From Seohaeicola zhoushanensis (lineage in GTDB: Bacteria; Pseudomonadota; Alphaproteobacteria; Rhodobacterales; Rhodobacteraceae): a stretch of DNA of 64,000 nucleotides. Position 1 is the stretch's first letter; every line of letters starts with the position of its first letter. The DNA lies in NCBI RefSeq assembly GCF_014656415.1, contig NZ_BNCJ01000018.1:22134-86133 (forward strand), given 5' to 3'. The position numbers and the translations under genes were made by a program. This document shows positions 52,940 to 61,174 of this stretch, in pieces. The notes beneath the pieces were generated by a model. That model was not told where the DNA came from, made no database searches, and worked only from the letters and a program-made list of their open reading frames with translations.

Positions 52940-54759
52940 CAGAAGGACTGCCCGATGCCGAGGTAGAATTGCAGTCCGTCATCGGTCGAACCGCTGACCG
53001 GGGCGGCGATGTCGAACCGGATCGGCCCGAAGGCGCCGATGTCATAGCGCAGACCGATCCCGGCACCCGAATGGCTGGCCGTCACAGAGGAGACGAAGGC
53101 CGAGCTGTCGACCGCCCCATAGTCGAAGAAGGCGACCAGGCCGATCTTCTCGGTCACCCGGGCGCGGATCTCGGCATTGGCGACCAGCATCGACCGCCCG
53201 CCTGCCGTATCGGTGCCCACCGGGACGCCAAGCGACTGGTAGGGATGCCCCCGCACGGTGCCCGCCCCACCCGAATAGAAAAGCAGGTCGGGCGAGATCT
53301 CGGACAGGCTTGCCCCGGCGACCGACCCAAGCTGCAAGCGCCCCGCCAGCACGATCGACCCGCTCTCGGACAGGCTGAGATAGGCGCGCGCGTCCAGCTT
53401 GGCGGCAACGCCCGAGGCGGATTGGCCAAAGCCGGTAAAGGGCGTGACCGTACCATCCAGGAAATAGCCGCGGGTGGCGTTGGTGCTGGAATCGCGCTTG
53501 TCGAGCTGGACGTGCAGCGGCAGCGACAGCAGGTTGAAATCGCGGTCGCCGAAGGCATCGCTGGCGCGCGCCGTGCTCAGCGTCAGCGAGGCCTCGCCGA
53601 ACAGCTGCGCCGACTTGGTGCGCCGGATACCGACGCCCAGCATGAAGCGGTCCATGTTGTAGTGCAGCCGCTCGATCCGTTCGAGTTCGGCGAGGAAGAA
53701 GACATTGTTGTCGCGCCCCAGCCGCGCCGGGTTGTCGAGGCGGACGGCAATCAGCCCGTCGATCGGCTGGTCGCCTCCGATGTTGCGGATATCGGCCTCG
53801 AGCCGCAGGCGTTCGGCATTGCCGAAGAGGTTGCGGTGGATCCAGACAGCGGAGAGGTTCACGCCCGATCGCGACTGCACCTCGGCACCGAAGGTGATGC
53901 GCCGGGGCAGTTGCTCTTCGACCTCGACGGTAAAATCGAGCGTGCCGTCGGCATTGGCGACCGGCGCCTCGACGATGCTGACCGACTTGAAGGCCCCGGT
54001 GCGCCGCAGCCGTGCGCCAAGCCGTTGCACCATCTCGGGGTCGTAGACCTCGCCCGTCGGGATGCCCGCGATGCGCAGGATCGCGGCCTCGCGCACCCGG
54101 TCCTCGCCGGTCACGTAGAGCTTGCCGAACCGCAGCTGGCGGCCCGGCAGCAGGCGGATGTCGGCGTCGATCTCGGCGGTGGGGTGGCGCGCAACGATGC
54201 GCTGGCTGCCGACGGTCACCTTGGCATAGCCGGCGCGGCGCCAGCCGTCCTTGGCGGCGAAACCGGCGTCGCGTATGATGCCGGTGCTGGCCGGCCGTCC
54301 CGGCGCAAAGCTCGCCGGCAACTCGGTGCCGGGGGCCAGCGGCGCAATCTGCGCGGTGCGGAACCGGAACGGGCGCCCCGGCTCGACCGAAACGGCAATG
54401 TTCGCAACCCGTGTGGGCGGGCTGATCGTCGAGATCTCGGCCGCCTCGCGCCCGTCCAGCCGGATCGACACCACGGGGCTGAAATAGCCCGCGTCATACA
54501 TGACCTGCACCAGGGTGCGGTAATCCGACAGCGCGGCGGCGTAGATTTCCTGACCCGATGTCAGCCCGCTGCCCTTCGCGGCCAGCACGGCCGAGGACGC
54601 GCGCAGCCTCGCGGTGACGTCATCGGGCGCGCCGGGGGCCGTCAGCGCAGCCTCCAGCGCCTGGGCGGACAGCGGCAGCATCAGCAGGACCACGGCGGCA
54701 AGCCAGCCGCGCGGCCCCAAGCCGCGCCTCTTCGCCTGCCCTGCCAAGGTTCGCCTCAC
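52939..54759 (-). CDS. tamA: TamA-like outer-membrane BamA-superfamily protein
   Basis: No ATG lies near the expected start; I take the GTG at 54757-54759 (606 residues). It gives a basic n-region, then the hydrophobic core GWLAAVVLLMLPLSAQALEA as signal peptide. A TTG at 54747 is also possible. POTRA domains occupy about 40-260 and a 16-strand barrel the rest. It includes FGAEVQSRSGVNLSAVW, GGAGTVRGHPYQSLGVP (the conserved VRGY-like loop) and a C-terminal GIGQSF ending in the aromatic residue needed for insertion. Confidence 0.92.
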   Translation of the reverse strand: MRRTLAGQAKRRGLGPRGWLAAVVLLMLPLSAQALEAALTAPGAPDDVTARLRASSAVLAAKGSGLTSGQEIYAAALSDYRTLVQVMYDAGYFSPVVSIRLDGREAAEISTISPPTRVANIAVSVEPGRPFRFRTAQIAPLAPGTELPASFAPGRPASTGIIRDAGFAAKDGWRRAGYAKVTVGSQRIVARHPTAEIDADIRLLPGRQLRFGKLYVTGEDRVREAAILRIAGIPTGEVYDPEMVQRLGARLRRTGAFKSVSIVEAPVANADGTLDFTVEVEEQLPRRITFGAEVQSRSGVNLSAVWIHRNLFGNAERLRLEADIRNIGGDQPIDGLIAVRLDNPARLGRDNNVFFLAELERIERLHYNMDRFMLGVGIRRTKSAQLFGEASLTLSTARASDAFGDRDFNLLSLPLHVQLDKRDSSTNATRGYFLDGTVTPFTGFGQSASGVAAKLDARAYLSLSESGSIVLAGRLQLGSVAGASLSEISPDLLFYSGGAGTVRGHPYQSLGVPVGTDTAGGRSMLVANAEIRARVTEKIGLVAFFDYGAVDSSAFVSSVTASHSGAGIGLRYDIGAFGPIRFDIAAPVSGSTDDGLQFYLGIGQSF

Positions 54760-54961
54760 TCGCCCCACCGCCTTCGAACCACGCGAACCCAACGCACGGC
54801 CCGCTCTCCAAGAGGTAACGCAACCATCCGCCGAGTAAAACGCGAAAGGGCGGAAAATGTCGCCGCCTTGGCGGATTTCGGCGCGCAAGGGCGCTCTGGT
54901 AAAGGCGGCCGCTTTTCGGTAATCATTGACAGTCAGGGAAACTGTCAAAAATTCTCGCAAG

Positions 54962-55888
54962 ATGTCCCATCTCGACAATATCCGCACCTTCGTGCGCGTC
55001 TACGAACTCGGCAGCATGTCCGCCGCCGGGCGCGACCTGCGCATTTCGCCTGCCGTGACCTCGGCGCGGATCTCGCAGCTGGAAGACCGCCTGAACGTCC
55101 GCCTGTTCCAGCGCACCACCCGCAACCTGTCGCCCACCGAACAGGGCCGCGCCTTTTATGACGGCGCCTGCGCGGTGCTGGAAACGCTGGAAGAGGCCGA
55201 GGCGCGGGTCATGCAGCTGACCGACAGCCCGCGCGGCTCGCTCTACGTCGCGGCCCCGCTGGGGATCGGCCGCCGCCTCGTCGCGCCGCAGGTGCCCGAG
55301 TTCCTGGCGCAATACCCCGAGATCGACTTCCGCCTGCGGCTGTCCGACCGCACGGTCGACCTGACGACCGAGGGGCTCGACCTCGCCTTCTTCCTGGGCC
55401 AGCCCTCGGACAGCACCCTGCGCATCCGCAAGATCGCCGATTGCGCGCGGCTGCTCTGCGCCGCGCCCTCCTATGTCGACCGGCGCGGAATGCCCGCCAG
55501 CGGGGCCGATCTGATCCGCGACCGCCACGATTGCCTCAACCTGCGCTTTCCCGGAGCGACCGAATTCCAGTGGACGCTGCAAACCCCCAATGGCCCGCAG
55601 CGGTTCGCGGTGGCCGGGCCGATCGAATGCGACGACGGCGACGTGCTGACCGACTGGGCGCTGGCCGGGCATGGCATCGTGCTCAAGCCCGTGTTCGAGG
55701 TCGCGGCCCACCTGCGGTCGGGGGCGCTGGTCGCCGTGGCGCGGCAAACGCCGCCGCTGCCGGTGCAGATGGCCTGCCTCTACGCGCATCGCCGCCACCA
55801 GGACCCGAAAGCCCGGCTGTTCATGGATTTCACCGCCGCCCGCATTGCCCGGATGATCCGCGACGCAGAGGAGAGCGTGGCAGGTTGA
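54962..55888 (+). CDS. LysR-family transcriptional regulator
   Basis: A 308-residue regulator starting MSHLDNIRTFVRVYELGSMS, with the winged helix RISPAVTSARISQLEDRLNV and RLFQRTTRNLSPTEQG, and a periplasmic-binding-like effector domain (GSLYVAAPLGIGRRLV). It is divergent from tamA across about 200 bases that show nothing distinctive to me. It could regulate the purine genes that follow, but it reads towards them across a convergent pair, so the link is uncertain. Confidence 0.92.
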   Translation: MSHLDNIRTFVRVYELGSMSAAGRDLRISPAVTSARISQLEDRLNVRLFQRTTRNLSPTEQGRAFYDGACAVLETLEEAEARVMQLTDSPRGSLYVAAPLGIGRRLVAPQVPEFLAQYPEIDFRLRLSDRTVDLTTEGLDLAFFLGQPSDSTLRIRKIADCARLLCAAPSYVDRRGMPASGADLIRDRHDCLNLRFPGATEFQWTLQTPNGPQRFAVAGPIECDDGDVLTDWALAGHGIVLKPVFEVAAHLRSGALVAVARQTPPLPVQMACLYAHRRHQDPKARLFMDFTAARIARMIRDAEESVAG

Positions 55889-55898
55889 ATGTCCGCGC

Positions 55899-56336
55899 CT
55901 ATGTCGCGTCAGACGACGCGAGCGGCGCAAGCCGGTCACGAACCAGCCCGTCCAACTCCTCCACCAAGGCCAGATAGGCCGCCTGACCCCTGTGCAACGG
56001 GTCGGCAATCTCGCGCCCCTCGGCCAGCAGGCTGACCTGCGGCGCAGGGTCGATCGCGCCCAGCCAAGGCCCCAGCGCGGCAAGGTGCTGCGGCTCCATC
56101 CCGAAGACATGGGTGCAGCCCGCCACCACCGCGTCGCCCAGGCCCTGGCTGCGATGTTCGGAGCTGATCCCGAGACCGGCCAGGGCGACGGCGGCCTCGG
56201 GTGTCATCGGCCGCCCCGGCTCGGCGCGGATGCCGGCCGAGCGGATGGTGAGCCCCGGAAAGCGGTGCCGCGCGATGGCGGCGGCCATGGCCGATCGGCA
56301 GGTATTGCCGGTGCAGAGGAAAAGCACGACGGCCAT
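55899..56336 (-). CDS. Low-molecular-weight protein-tyrosine-phosphatase family protein
   Basis: The 145-residue protein starts MAVVLFLCTGNTCRSAMAAA; C8, R14 and S15 form the C-x5-R-S phosphate loop. A late ADPLHRGQ supplies the general-acid Asp. It sits 10 bases after the uraH stop on the same strand, so it is expressed with uraH although no functional link to purines is obvious. Arsenate reductases of the thioredoxin type share this fold, but their extra cysteines are not seen. Confidence 0.88.
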   Translation of the reverse strand: MAVVLFLCTGNTCRSAMAAAIARHRFPGLTIRSAGIRAEPGRPMTPEAAVALAGLGISSEHRSQGLGDAVVAGCTHVFGMEPQHLAALGPWLGAIDPAPQVSLLAEGREIADPLHRGQAAYLALVEELDGLVRDRLAPLASSDAT

Positions 56337-56346
56337 GCCCGCCGCC

Positions 56347-56700
56347 TCAGCTGCCGCGATAGGTCGAATAGCTGAACGGCGAGAGCAGAAGTGGCACATG
56401 GTAATGCGCCGCCTCGGCCATGCCAAAGCGGATCGGCACCTGGTCGAGGAACAGCGGGTCGGCCCCGGCCTGCCCGGTGCGGCGCAGATAGTCGCCCGCG
56501 AAGAAGACCAGCTCGTAGGTACCGGTCACGAAGCGTTCGGTCGGCAGGATCGGCGCGTCGGTGCGCCCGTCGGCATTGGTCACGGCCTCGGCCACGAATT
56601 CCCTGCCCTCCCCGGTCACGCGGTACAGCACCACGCGGATCCCCTCGCCCGGCCGGCCCAGGGCGGTGTCCAGAACATGCGTCGTCAGATAACCCGTCAT
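56347..56700 (-). CDS. uraH: 5-hydroxyisourate hydrolase
   Basis: A 117-residue transthyretin-like enzyme that hydrolyses 5-hydroxyisourate to OHCU, downstream of urate oxidase. It begins [20 protein letters not shown] and ends in the diagnostic YRGS. The His, Arg and Tyr residues of the active site are in place ([22 protein letters not shown]). AAAGGAG precedes the ATG. It is divergent from the puuE-uraD gene. Confidence 0.96.
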   Translation of the reverse strand: MTGYLTTHVLDTALGRPGEGIRVVLYRVTGEGREFVAEAVTNADGRTDAPILPTERFVTGTYELVFFAGDYLRRTGQAGADPLFLDQVPIRFGMAEAAHYHVPLLLSPFSYSTYRGS

Positions 56701-56742
56701 CGCTCGCTCTCCTTTGCCCCTTTCCTGTGCCGCAGGCGCAAC

Positions 56743-56772
56743 CATTGTGCAAACCCGCCATGTTTGACAATG
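56743..56772. promoter_or_regulatory. Imperfect dyad and -35-like box between uraH and puuE-uraD
   Basis: CATTGTGCAAAC (56743-56754) and GTTTGACAATG (56762-56772) are complementary apart from one extra base. The right arm contains TTGACA (56764-56769), a perfect -35 box for the rightward genes; TGAAAA 17 bases on is only a weak -10. The site lies midway between divergent purine genes and is a candidate operator for both. Confidence 0.4.
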
Positions 56773-56839
56773 CTTTTGCTGTTTTTTGAAAATGCCCGCG
56801 CGCACAATGCCGTAGAACGGGCGAAACGGAGTGCCCAGG

Positions 56840-58252
56840 ATGAACAGATACCCGCGCGACATGATCGGCTATGGCGCGACCCCGCCCGACCCGCAGTGGC
56901 CGGGGGGCGCGCGTATCGCGGTTCAGATCGTCCTCAACTACGAAGAGGGCGGCGAGAACAACATCCTGCACGGCGACGCGGCTTCGGAAGCCTTCCTGTC
57001 CGAGATCGTCGGCGCGGCGCAATGGCCCGGCCAGCGGCACTGGAACATGGAGTCGATCTATGAATACGGCGCGCGCGCCGGGTTCTGGCGGCTGCACCGG
57101 CTGATGAAGGATCTGCCGATAACGGTCTACGGCGTCGCCTCGGCGCTGGCCCGCTCGCCCGACCAGGTCGCAGCGATGCAGGAGGCCGGCTGGGAAATCG
57201 CCAGCCACGGGCTGAAGTGGATCGAGCACAAGGACATGCCCGAGGACCAGGAACGCGCCGCCATCGCCGAGGCGATCCGGCTGCACACCGAGGTCACCGG
57301 CGAGTCGCCGAAGGGCTGGTACGAGGGGCGGACCTCGATCAACACCGTGCGGCTCGCCTCGGAGAGCGGGCAGTTCGCCTATGTCGCCGATACCTACGAC
57401 GACGACCTGCCCTACTGGACCAAGGTGGGCAACCGCGACCAGCTGATCGTGCCCTATACGCTCGACTGCAACGACATGCGCTTTGCCACGCCGCAGGGCT
57501 TCAACTCGGGCGACCAGTTCTTCGCCTACCTGCGCGACACCTTCGACGCGCTCTATGCCGAGGGCGCGGCCGGACAGGCCAAGATGATGTCGATTGGCCT
57601 GCACTGCCGCCTGATCGGCCGGCCGGGGCGGATCAGGGCGCTGGAGAAGTTCCTCGACCACGCCCGCGCGCACGAAAAAGTCTGGTTCGCCACCCGCCTG
57701 CAGATCGCCGAGCACTGGGCCGCGACCCATCCGCCGGTCGACCGCCCGCGCCCGCACCTGATGGAAAAGGACGCCTTTGTCGCGGCCTATGGCGGCATCT
57801 TCGAACATTCCCCCTGGATCGCCGAACGCGCCCATGCGCTCGAACTGGGTCCGGCCCATGACACGGCGGGCGGGCTGCACAATGCGCTGGCGCGCGTCTT
57901 CCGCACCGCCTCCGAGGACGAGCGGCTGGGCGTGCTGCAGGCCCACCCCGACCTGGCCGGCAAGCTGGCGGCGGCCAGAAGGCTCACGGCGGACTCGACC
58001 GCCGAACAGGCGAGCGCGGGGCTCGACGCGCTGACCGACGACGAGCGCGCCGAATTCAACGGGCTGAACGCGGCCTATGTCGAGAAATTCGGCTTTCCCT
58101 TCATCATCGCCGTGCGCGACAACACCAAGGCCTCGATCCTCGCAGCCTTCCGCAGCCGGCTGGAGAACGACCGCGCCACCGAATTCGCGACCGCCTGCAA
58201 GCAGGTGGAACGGATCGCTGCGCTGCGGCTGAAGGCGGTGCTGCCCGCATGA
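56840..58252 (+). CDS. puuE-uraD: Allantoinase (PuuE) fused to OHCU decarboxylase (UraD)
   Basis: A 470-residue fusion. Residues 1-310 are a PuuE-type polysaccharide-deacetylase-fold allantoinase ([49 protein letters not shown]). Residues about 310-470 are UraD, the OHCU decarboxylase ([44 protein letters not shown]). The two activities convert OHCU to S-allantoin and then to allantoate. The ATG at 56840 is eight bases after GGAG, better than a GTG at 56831. It overlaps allA by 4 bases. Confidence 0.95.
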   Translation: MNRYPRDMIGYGATPPDPQWPGGARIAVQIVLNYEEGGENNILHGDAASEAFLSEIVGAAQWPGQRHWNMESIYEYGARAGFWRLHRLMKDLPITVYGVASALARSPDQVAAMQEAGWEIASHGLKWIEHKDMPEDQERAAIAEAIRLHTEVTGESPKGWYEGRTSINTVRLASESGQFAYVADTYDDDLPYWTKVGNRDQLIVPYTLDCNDMRFATPQGFNSGDQFFAYLRDTFDALYAEGAAGQAKMMSIGLHCRLIGRPGRIRALEKFLDHARAHEKVWFATRLQIAEHWAATHPPVDRPRPHLMEKDAFVAAYGGIFEHSPWIAERAHALELGPAHDTAGGLHNALARVFRTASEDERLGVLQAHPDLAGKLAAARRLTADSTAEQASAGLDALTDDERAEFNGLNAAYVEKFGFPFIIAVRDNTKASILAAFRSRLENDRATEFATACKQVERIAALRLKAVLPA

Positions 58253-58737
58253 GCCGCCGGATCGCCCTCGCCCCGCTCACCGCCACGGCCTTTGCGCCCT
58301 TCGGCGACGTGCTGGACTGCGGCGGCGCGCCGGACCGGATCATCAACCAGGGCATGTGCGGGCGCTGGCACGACCGCGCCCGGCTCGACTTTGGCGATGG
58401 CCGCGCGGGGGTGAGCCTGTTCAACGCGATCCCGCGCGCGCTGCCCTATGCGCTCGACCTGGTCGAGCGGCACCCCGACGGCAGCCAGTGCTTCGTGCCG
58501 ATGTCGCTGCAGCCCTTCCTGGTCATCGTGGCGCCCGACGAGGGCGGCGCACCGGGCCGGCCGCTGGCCTTCCTGACCGAGGCGGGGCAGGCCATCAACT
58601 TTCACCGGGGCACCTGGCACGGCGTGCTGACGCCGCTGCACGCGCCCGGCCTTTTCGCCGTGATCGACCGCATCGGCCCCGGCACCAATCTGGAGGAATA
58701 CTGCTTCGAAGAGCCCTGGCTCATCGACATGGAATGA
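58249..58737 (+). CDS. allA: Ureidoglycolate lyase
   Basis: A 162-residue cupin-like enzyme that splits ureidoglycolate to glyoxylate and urea. It starts [20 protein letters not shown], and the motifs NQGMCGRWHD, ERHPDGSQCFVPM and FHRGTWHGVLTPL match the family. The start overlaps the puuE-uraD stop (ATGA). It is followed by the permease gene after 60 bases. Confidence 0.95.
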   Translation: MSRRIALAPLTATAFAPFGDVLDCGGAPDRIINQGMCGRWHDRARLDFGDGRAGVSLFNAIPRALPYALDLVERHPDGSQCFVPMSLQPFLVIVAPDEGGAPGRPLAFLTEAGQAINFHRGTWHGVLTPLHAPGLFAVIDRIGPGTNLEEYCFEEPWLIDME

Positions 58738-58797
58738 CCCGGAACCGCCCGCAGAGGTGGCCGGACTGAAAACCCGCAACGGACAGGGAACAGGGAC

Positions 58798-60222
58798 ATG
58801 GCTTACACCTCGCTCGGCACGCCCGAGCAATTGCGCGATCCGGATTTCACCCCGGCGCTCTCCAAGGCAATTCCGCTTGGCATCCAGCACGTGCTGGCGA
58901 TGTTCGTCTCGAACGTCACGCCCGCGATCATCGTGGCGGGTGCCGCCGGCATCGGCTTCGGCTCGGACCAGGGGGCGCTCGGCTTTCCGGACATGAGCTA
59001 CATGATCCAGATGTCGATGCTGTTCGCCGGCATCGCCACGCTGTTCCAGACCATCGGCTTCGGCCCGGTGGGGGCGCGGCTGCCGATCGTGCAGGGCACC
59101 TCCTTCGCCTTCGTGCCGATCATGATCCCCGCCGTCGCGGGGCTGGGCGCCGGCGGGCTGGGCGGGCTGATGACGGGCGTGATGCTGGGCGGCTGCTTCC
59201 ACTTCTGCCTCGGCTTCATCGTCGGGCGCATCCGCTTTGCCCTGCCGCCGCTGGTCACCGGCCTGATCGTGCTGATGATCGGCCTCGCGCTGATCAAGGT
59301 CGGCATCCAGTATGCCGCCGGGGGCGTGCTGCGCCACACCGCCGCGCTCGACGTGGCGGCGGCCGGCAAGCTGGGCACCGAGGTGGCAGAGCGCACCCTC
59401 GGCATGGCCGCGGACTTCGGCTCGTGGACCTACTGGGGGCCGGCCGTGGTGGTGGTGCTGGTGACGCTGGCCATCAAGTTCTTCGCCCGCGGCTTCCTTT
59501 CGGTCGCGGCGGTCTTCATCGGCATCGTCGCGGGCTACCTGGTGGCGCTGGCGATGGGACAGGTCAGCTTTGCCAATGTCGGCAAGGCGGCGCTCTTCGA
59601 GCTGCCGATGCCGTTCAAATACGGCTTCGAGATCAACTGGGCCATCGTCGTCGGCATGTGCTTCATGGCCATCGTCTCGGCCATCGAGACGGTGGGCGAC
59701 ACCAACGGCATCACCAAGGGCGGCGCCGGCCGCGAGGCCACAGACAAGGAGATCGCCGGCGCAACCTTCGCCGACGGACTCGGCACCGCGGTGGCGGGCG
59801 TTTTCGGCGGGCTGCCCAATACGTCGTTCAGCCAGAACGTGGGCCTGGTGGCGATGACCGGCGTAATGAGCCGCCATGTCGTCACCATCGGCGCGGTATT
59901 CCTGATCCTCTGCGGCCTGATGCCGGTGGTCGGTGCAGTGATCCGCACCATGCCCGAGCATGTGCTGGGCGGCGGCGTCATCGTGATGTTCGGCATGGTC
60001 TGCGCCTCGGGTATCAACATGCTTTCGGACGTCAACTGGAACCGCCGCAACATGGTGATCTTCGCCACCGCGCTCTCGGTCAGCTTCGGCCTGCAGCTGG
60101 TGCCCGAGGCGCTGCAGCATCTCGGGCCGACGCTGAAGATCCTGCTGACCTCGGGCCTTCTGCCGGCGGCTTTCATCGCCATCGTGCTGAACCTCGCCCT
60201 GCCGCAGGAACTCGGCGACTGA
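58798..60222 (+). CDS. NCS2-family purine (urate/xanthine) permease
   Basis: A 474-residue membrane protein with about 12-14 helices. It carries the NCS2 signature GIQHVLAMFVSNVTPAIIV (QH motif), GARLPIVQGTSFAFVPIM and FGGLPNTSFSQNVGLVAMTG. Its place in the urate-degradation operon suggests a urate or xanthine substrate. It is the last gene of the operon and is followed by a strong hairpin. Confidence 0.93.
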   Translation: MAYTSLGTPEQLRDPDFTPALSKAIPLGIQHVLAMFVSNVTPAIIVAGAAGIGFGSDQGALGFPDMSYMIQMSMLFAGIATLFQTIGFGPVGARLPIVQGTSFAFVPIMIPAVAGLGAGGLGGLMTGVMLGGCFHFCLGFIVGRIRFALPPLVTGLIVLMIGLALIKVGIQYAAGGVLRHTAALDVAAAGKLGTEVAERTLGMAADFGSWTYWGPAVVVVLVTLAIKFFARGFLSVAAVFIGIVAGYLVALAMGQVSFANVGKAALFELPMPFKYGFEINWAIVVGMCFMAIVSAIETVGDTNGITKGGAGREATDKEIAGATFADGLGTAVAGVFGGLPNTSFSQNVGLVAMTGVMSRHVVTIGAVFLILCGLMPVVGAVIRTMPEHVLGGGVIVMFGMVCASGINMLSDVNWNRRNMVIFATALSVSFGLQLVPEALQHLGPTLKILLTSGLLPAAFIAIVLNLALPQELGD

Positions 60223-60230
60223 CCTCGCGC

Positions 60231-60254
60231 GGCGCGGCGTCTCCCCGCCGCGCC
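60231..60254 (+). terminator. Terminator of the purine operon
   Basis: A 9-bp perfect stem GGCGCGGCG / CGCCGCGCC with a 6-base loop begins 8 bases after the permease stop. It lacks a T-run, so it may need Rho or simply protect the 3' end. Confidence 0.55.
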
Positions 60255-60291
60255 CATGCCGCAGGTCAACGCCCCTGGCCTTCCGGCGCAT

Positions 60292-60359
60292 GGGGGCGCT
60301 GCCCCCGTCTCCCTGCGGTCGACTCCCCTGGAGATATTTTTCAAGAAGAGAAATTGGGG
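60292..60359. repeat. Dispersed-repeat-like element after the purine operon
   Basis: A hairpin GGGGGC-GCT-GCCCCC (60292-60306) is followed by GGAGATATTTTTCAAGAAGA and an A-rich stretch ending in GGGG. The order (G/C hairpin, then GATATTT/GTATTT, then AAGAAGAGAA) mirrors the element at 39956-40042. I see nothing else in the gap 60223-60493 apart from an AT-rich patch (60468-60482) before the next gene. Confidence 0.6.
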
Positions 60360-60493
60360 CCGTTTCCCAGGTTCATGCGTTCCGGCATGGCGGGAATGGC
60401 AGGCCGTTCGAGCGCAGCTTGGCGACTGTGCCCCCCTTGCCGAGTCGGTGATGCTCGGATAGGCTGTAATATGATCATATTCCTGTGTGACTC

Positions 60494-61174
60494 ATGAAAA
60501 TCGGCATATTGCAGACCGGACATGCGCCCGACGAGCTGATGGGCGAGTACGGTGACTACGACCAGTTCTTCCAGAAGATGCTGGGCGAGACGGATTTCGA
60601 CTTTGAGACCTATTCGGTGGTTGACGGCGTCTTTCCCGCCAGCGCGGCGGACTGCGACGGCTGGCTCATCACCGGCTCGCGCCACGGCGCCTACGAGGAC
60701 CATCCCTGGATCCCGCCGCTGGAAGCGCTGATCCGCGACATCCACGCCCGCGGCCAGCCGCTGATCGGCGTGTGTTTCGGCCACCAGATCATCGCCCAGG
60801 CGCTGGGCGGCAAGGTCGAGAAGTTCAAGGGCGGCTGGGCCGTGGGCCCGACCGAATACGACATGGGCGGGCGCACCGTGACGCTGAACGCATGGCACCA
60901 GGACCAGGTGGTCGAACGCCCCGAGGGCGCGCGGGTGCTGGCCTCGAACGCCTTCTGCGAGAATGCGATCCTGGCCTATGGCGATACGATCTGGACGGTG
61001 CAGCCGCACCCGGAATACGGCAACGACTTCATCGGCGGGTTGATCCGCACCCGCGGCAAGGGCGTGGTGCCCGAGGCCCAGCTGGCCGAGGCCACAGCCA
61101 ACCTCGACGAACCGGTGGACAATGCCGAGTTCGGTCGGGCGATGGCAGACTTTTTCAGGAAAGAGAGGGCCTGA
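60494..61174 (+). CDS. Class I glutamine-amidotransferase-like protein
   Basis: A 226-residue protein starting MKIGILQTGHAPDELMGEYG. The nucleophile elbow is GVCFGHQ with C94; the His-Glu pair is in WTVQPHPEYGNDF. All triad residues are present. It stands alone without a synthase domain. It overlaps the next gene, a glutamine-synthetase-like enzyme, by one base (TGATG). This suggests a joint role in making or breaking gamma-glutamyl compounds, comparable in outline to PuuD with PuuA. Confidence 0.87.
   Translation: MKIGILQTGHAPDELMGEYGDYDQFFQKMLGETDFDFETYSVVDGVFPASAADCDGWLITGSRHGAYEDHPWIPPLEALIRDIHARGQPLIGVCFGHQIIAQALGGKVEKFKGGWAVGPTEYDMGGRTVTLNAWHQDQVVERPEGARVLASNAFCENAILAYGDTIWTVQPHPEYGNDFIGGLIRTRGKGVVPEAQLAEATANLDEPVDNAEFGRAMADFFRKERA

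Noticed and set aside
52969..55161. A 730-codon plus-strand frame opposite tamA
   Set aside because: It overlaps the well-supported tamA and the LysR start region and shows only the low-complexity composition of an antisense frame.
58075..60291. A 738-codon minus-strand frame opposite the purine permease
   Set aside because: Its His/Asp/Arg-rich product is the mirror of hydrophobic codons of the permease; no start signal or motif.
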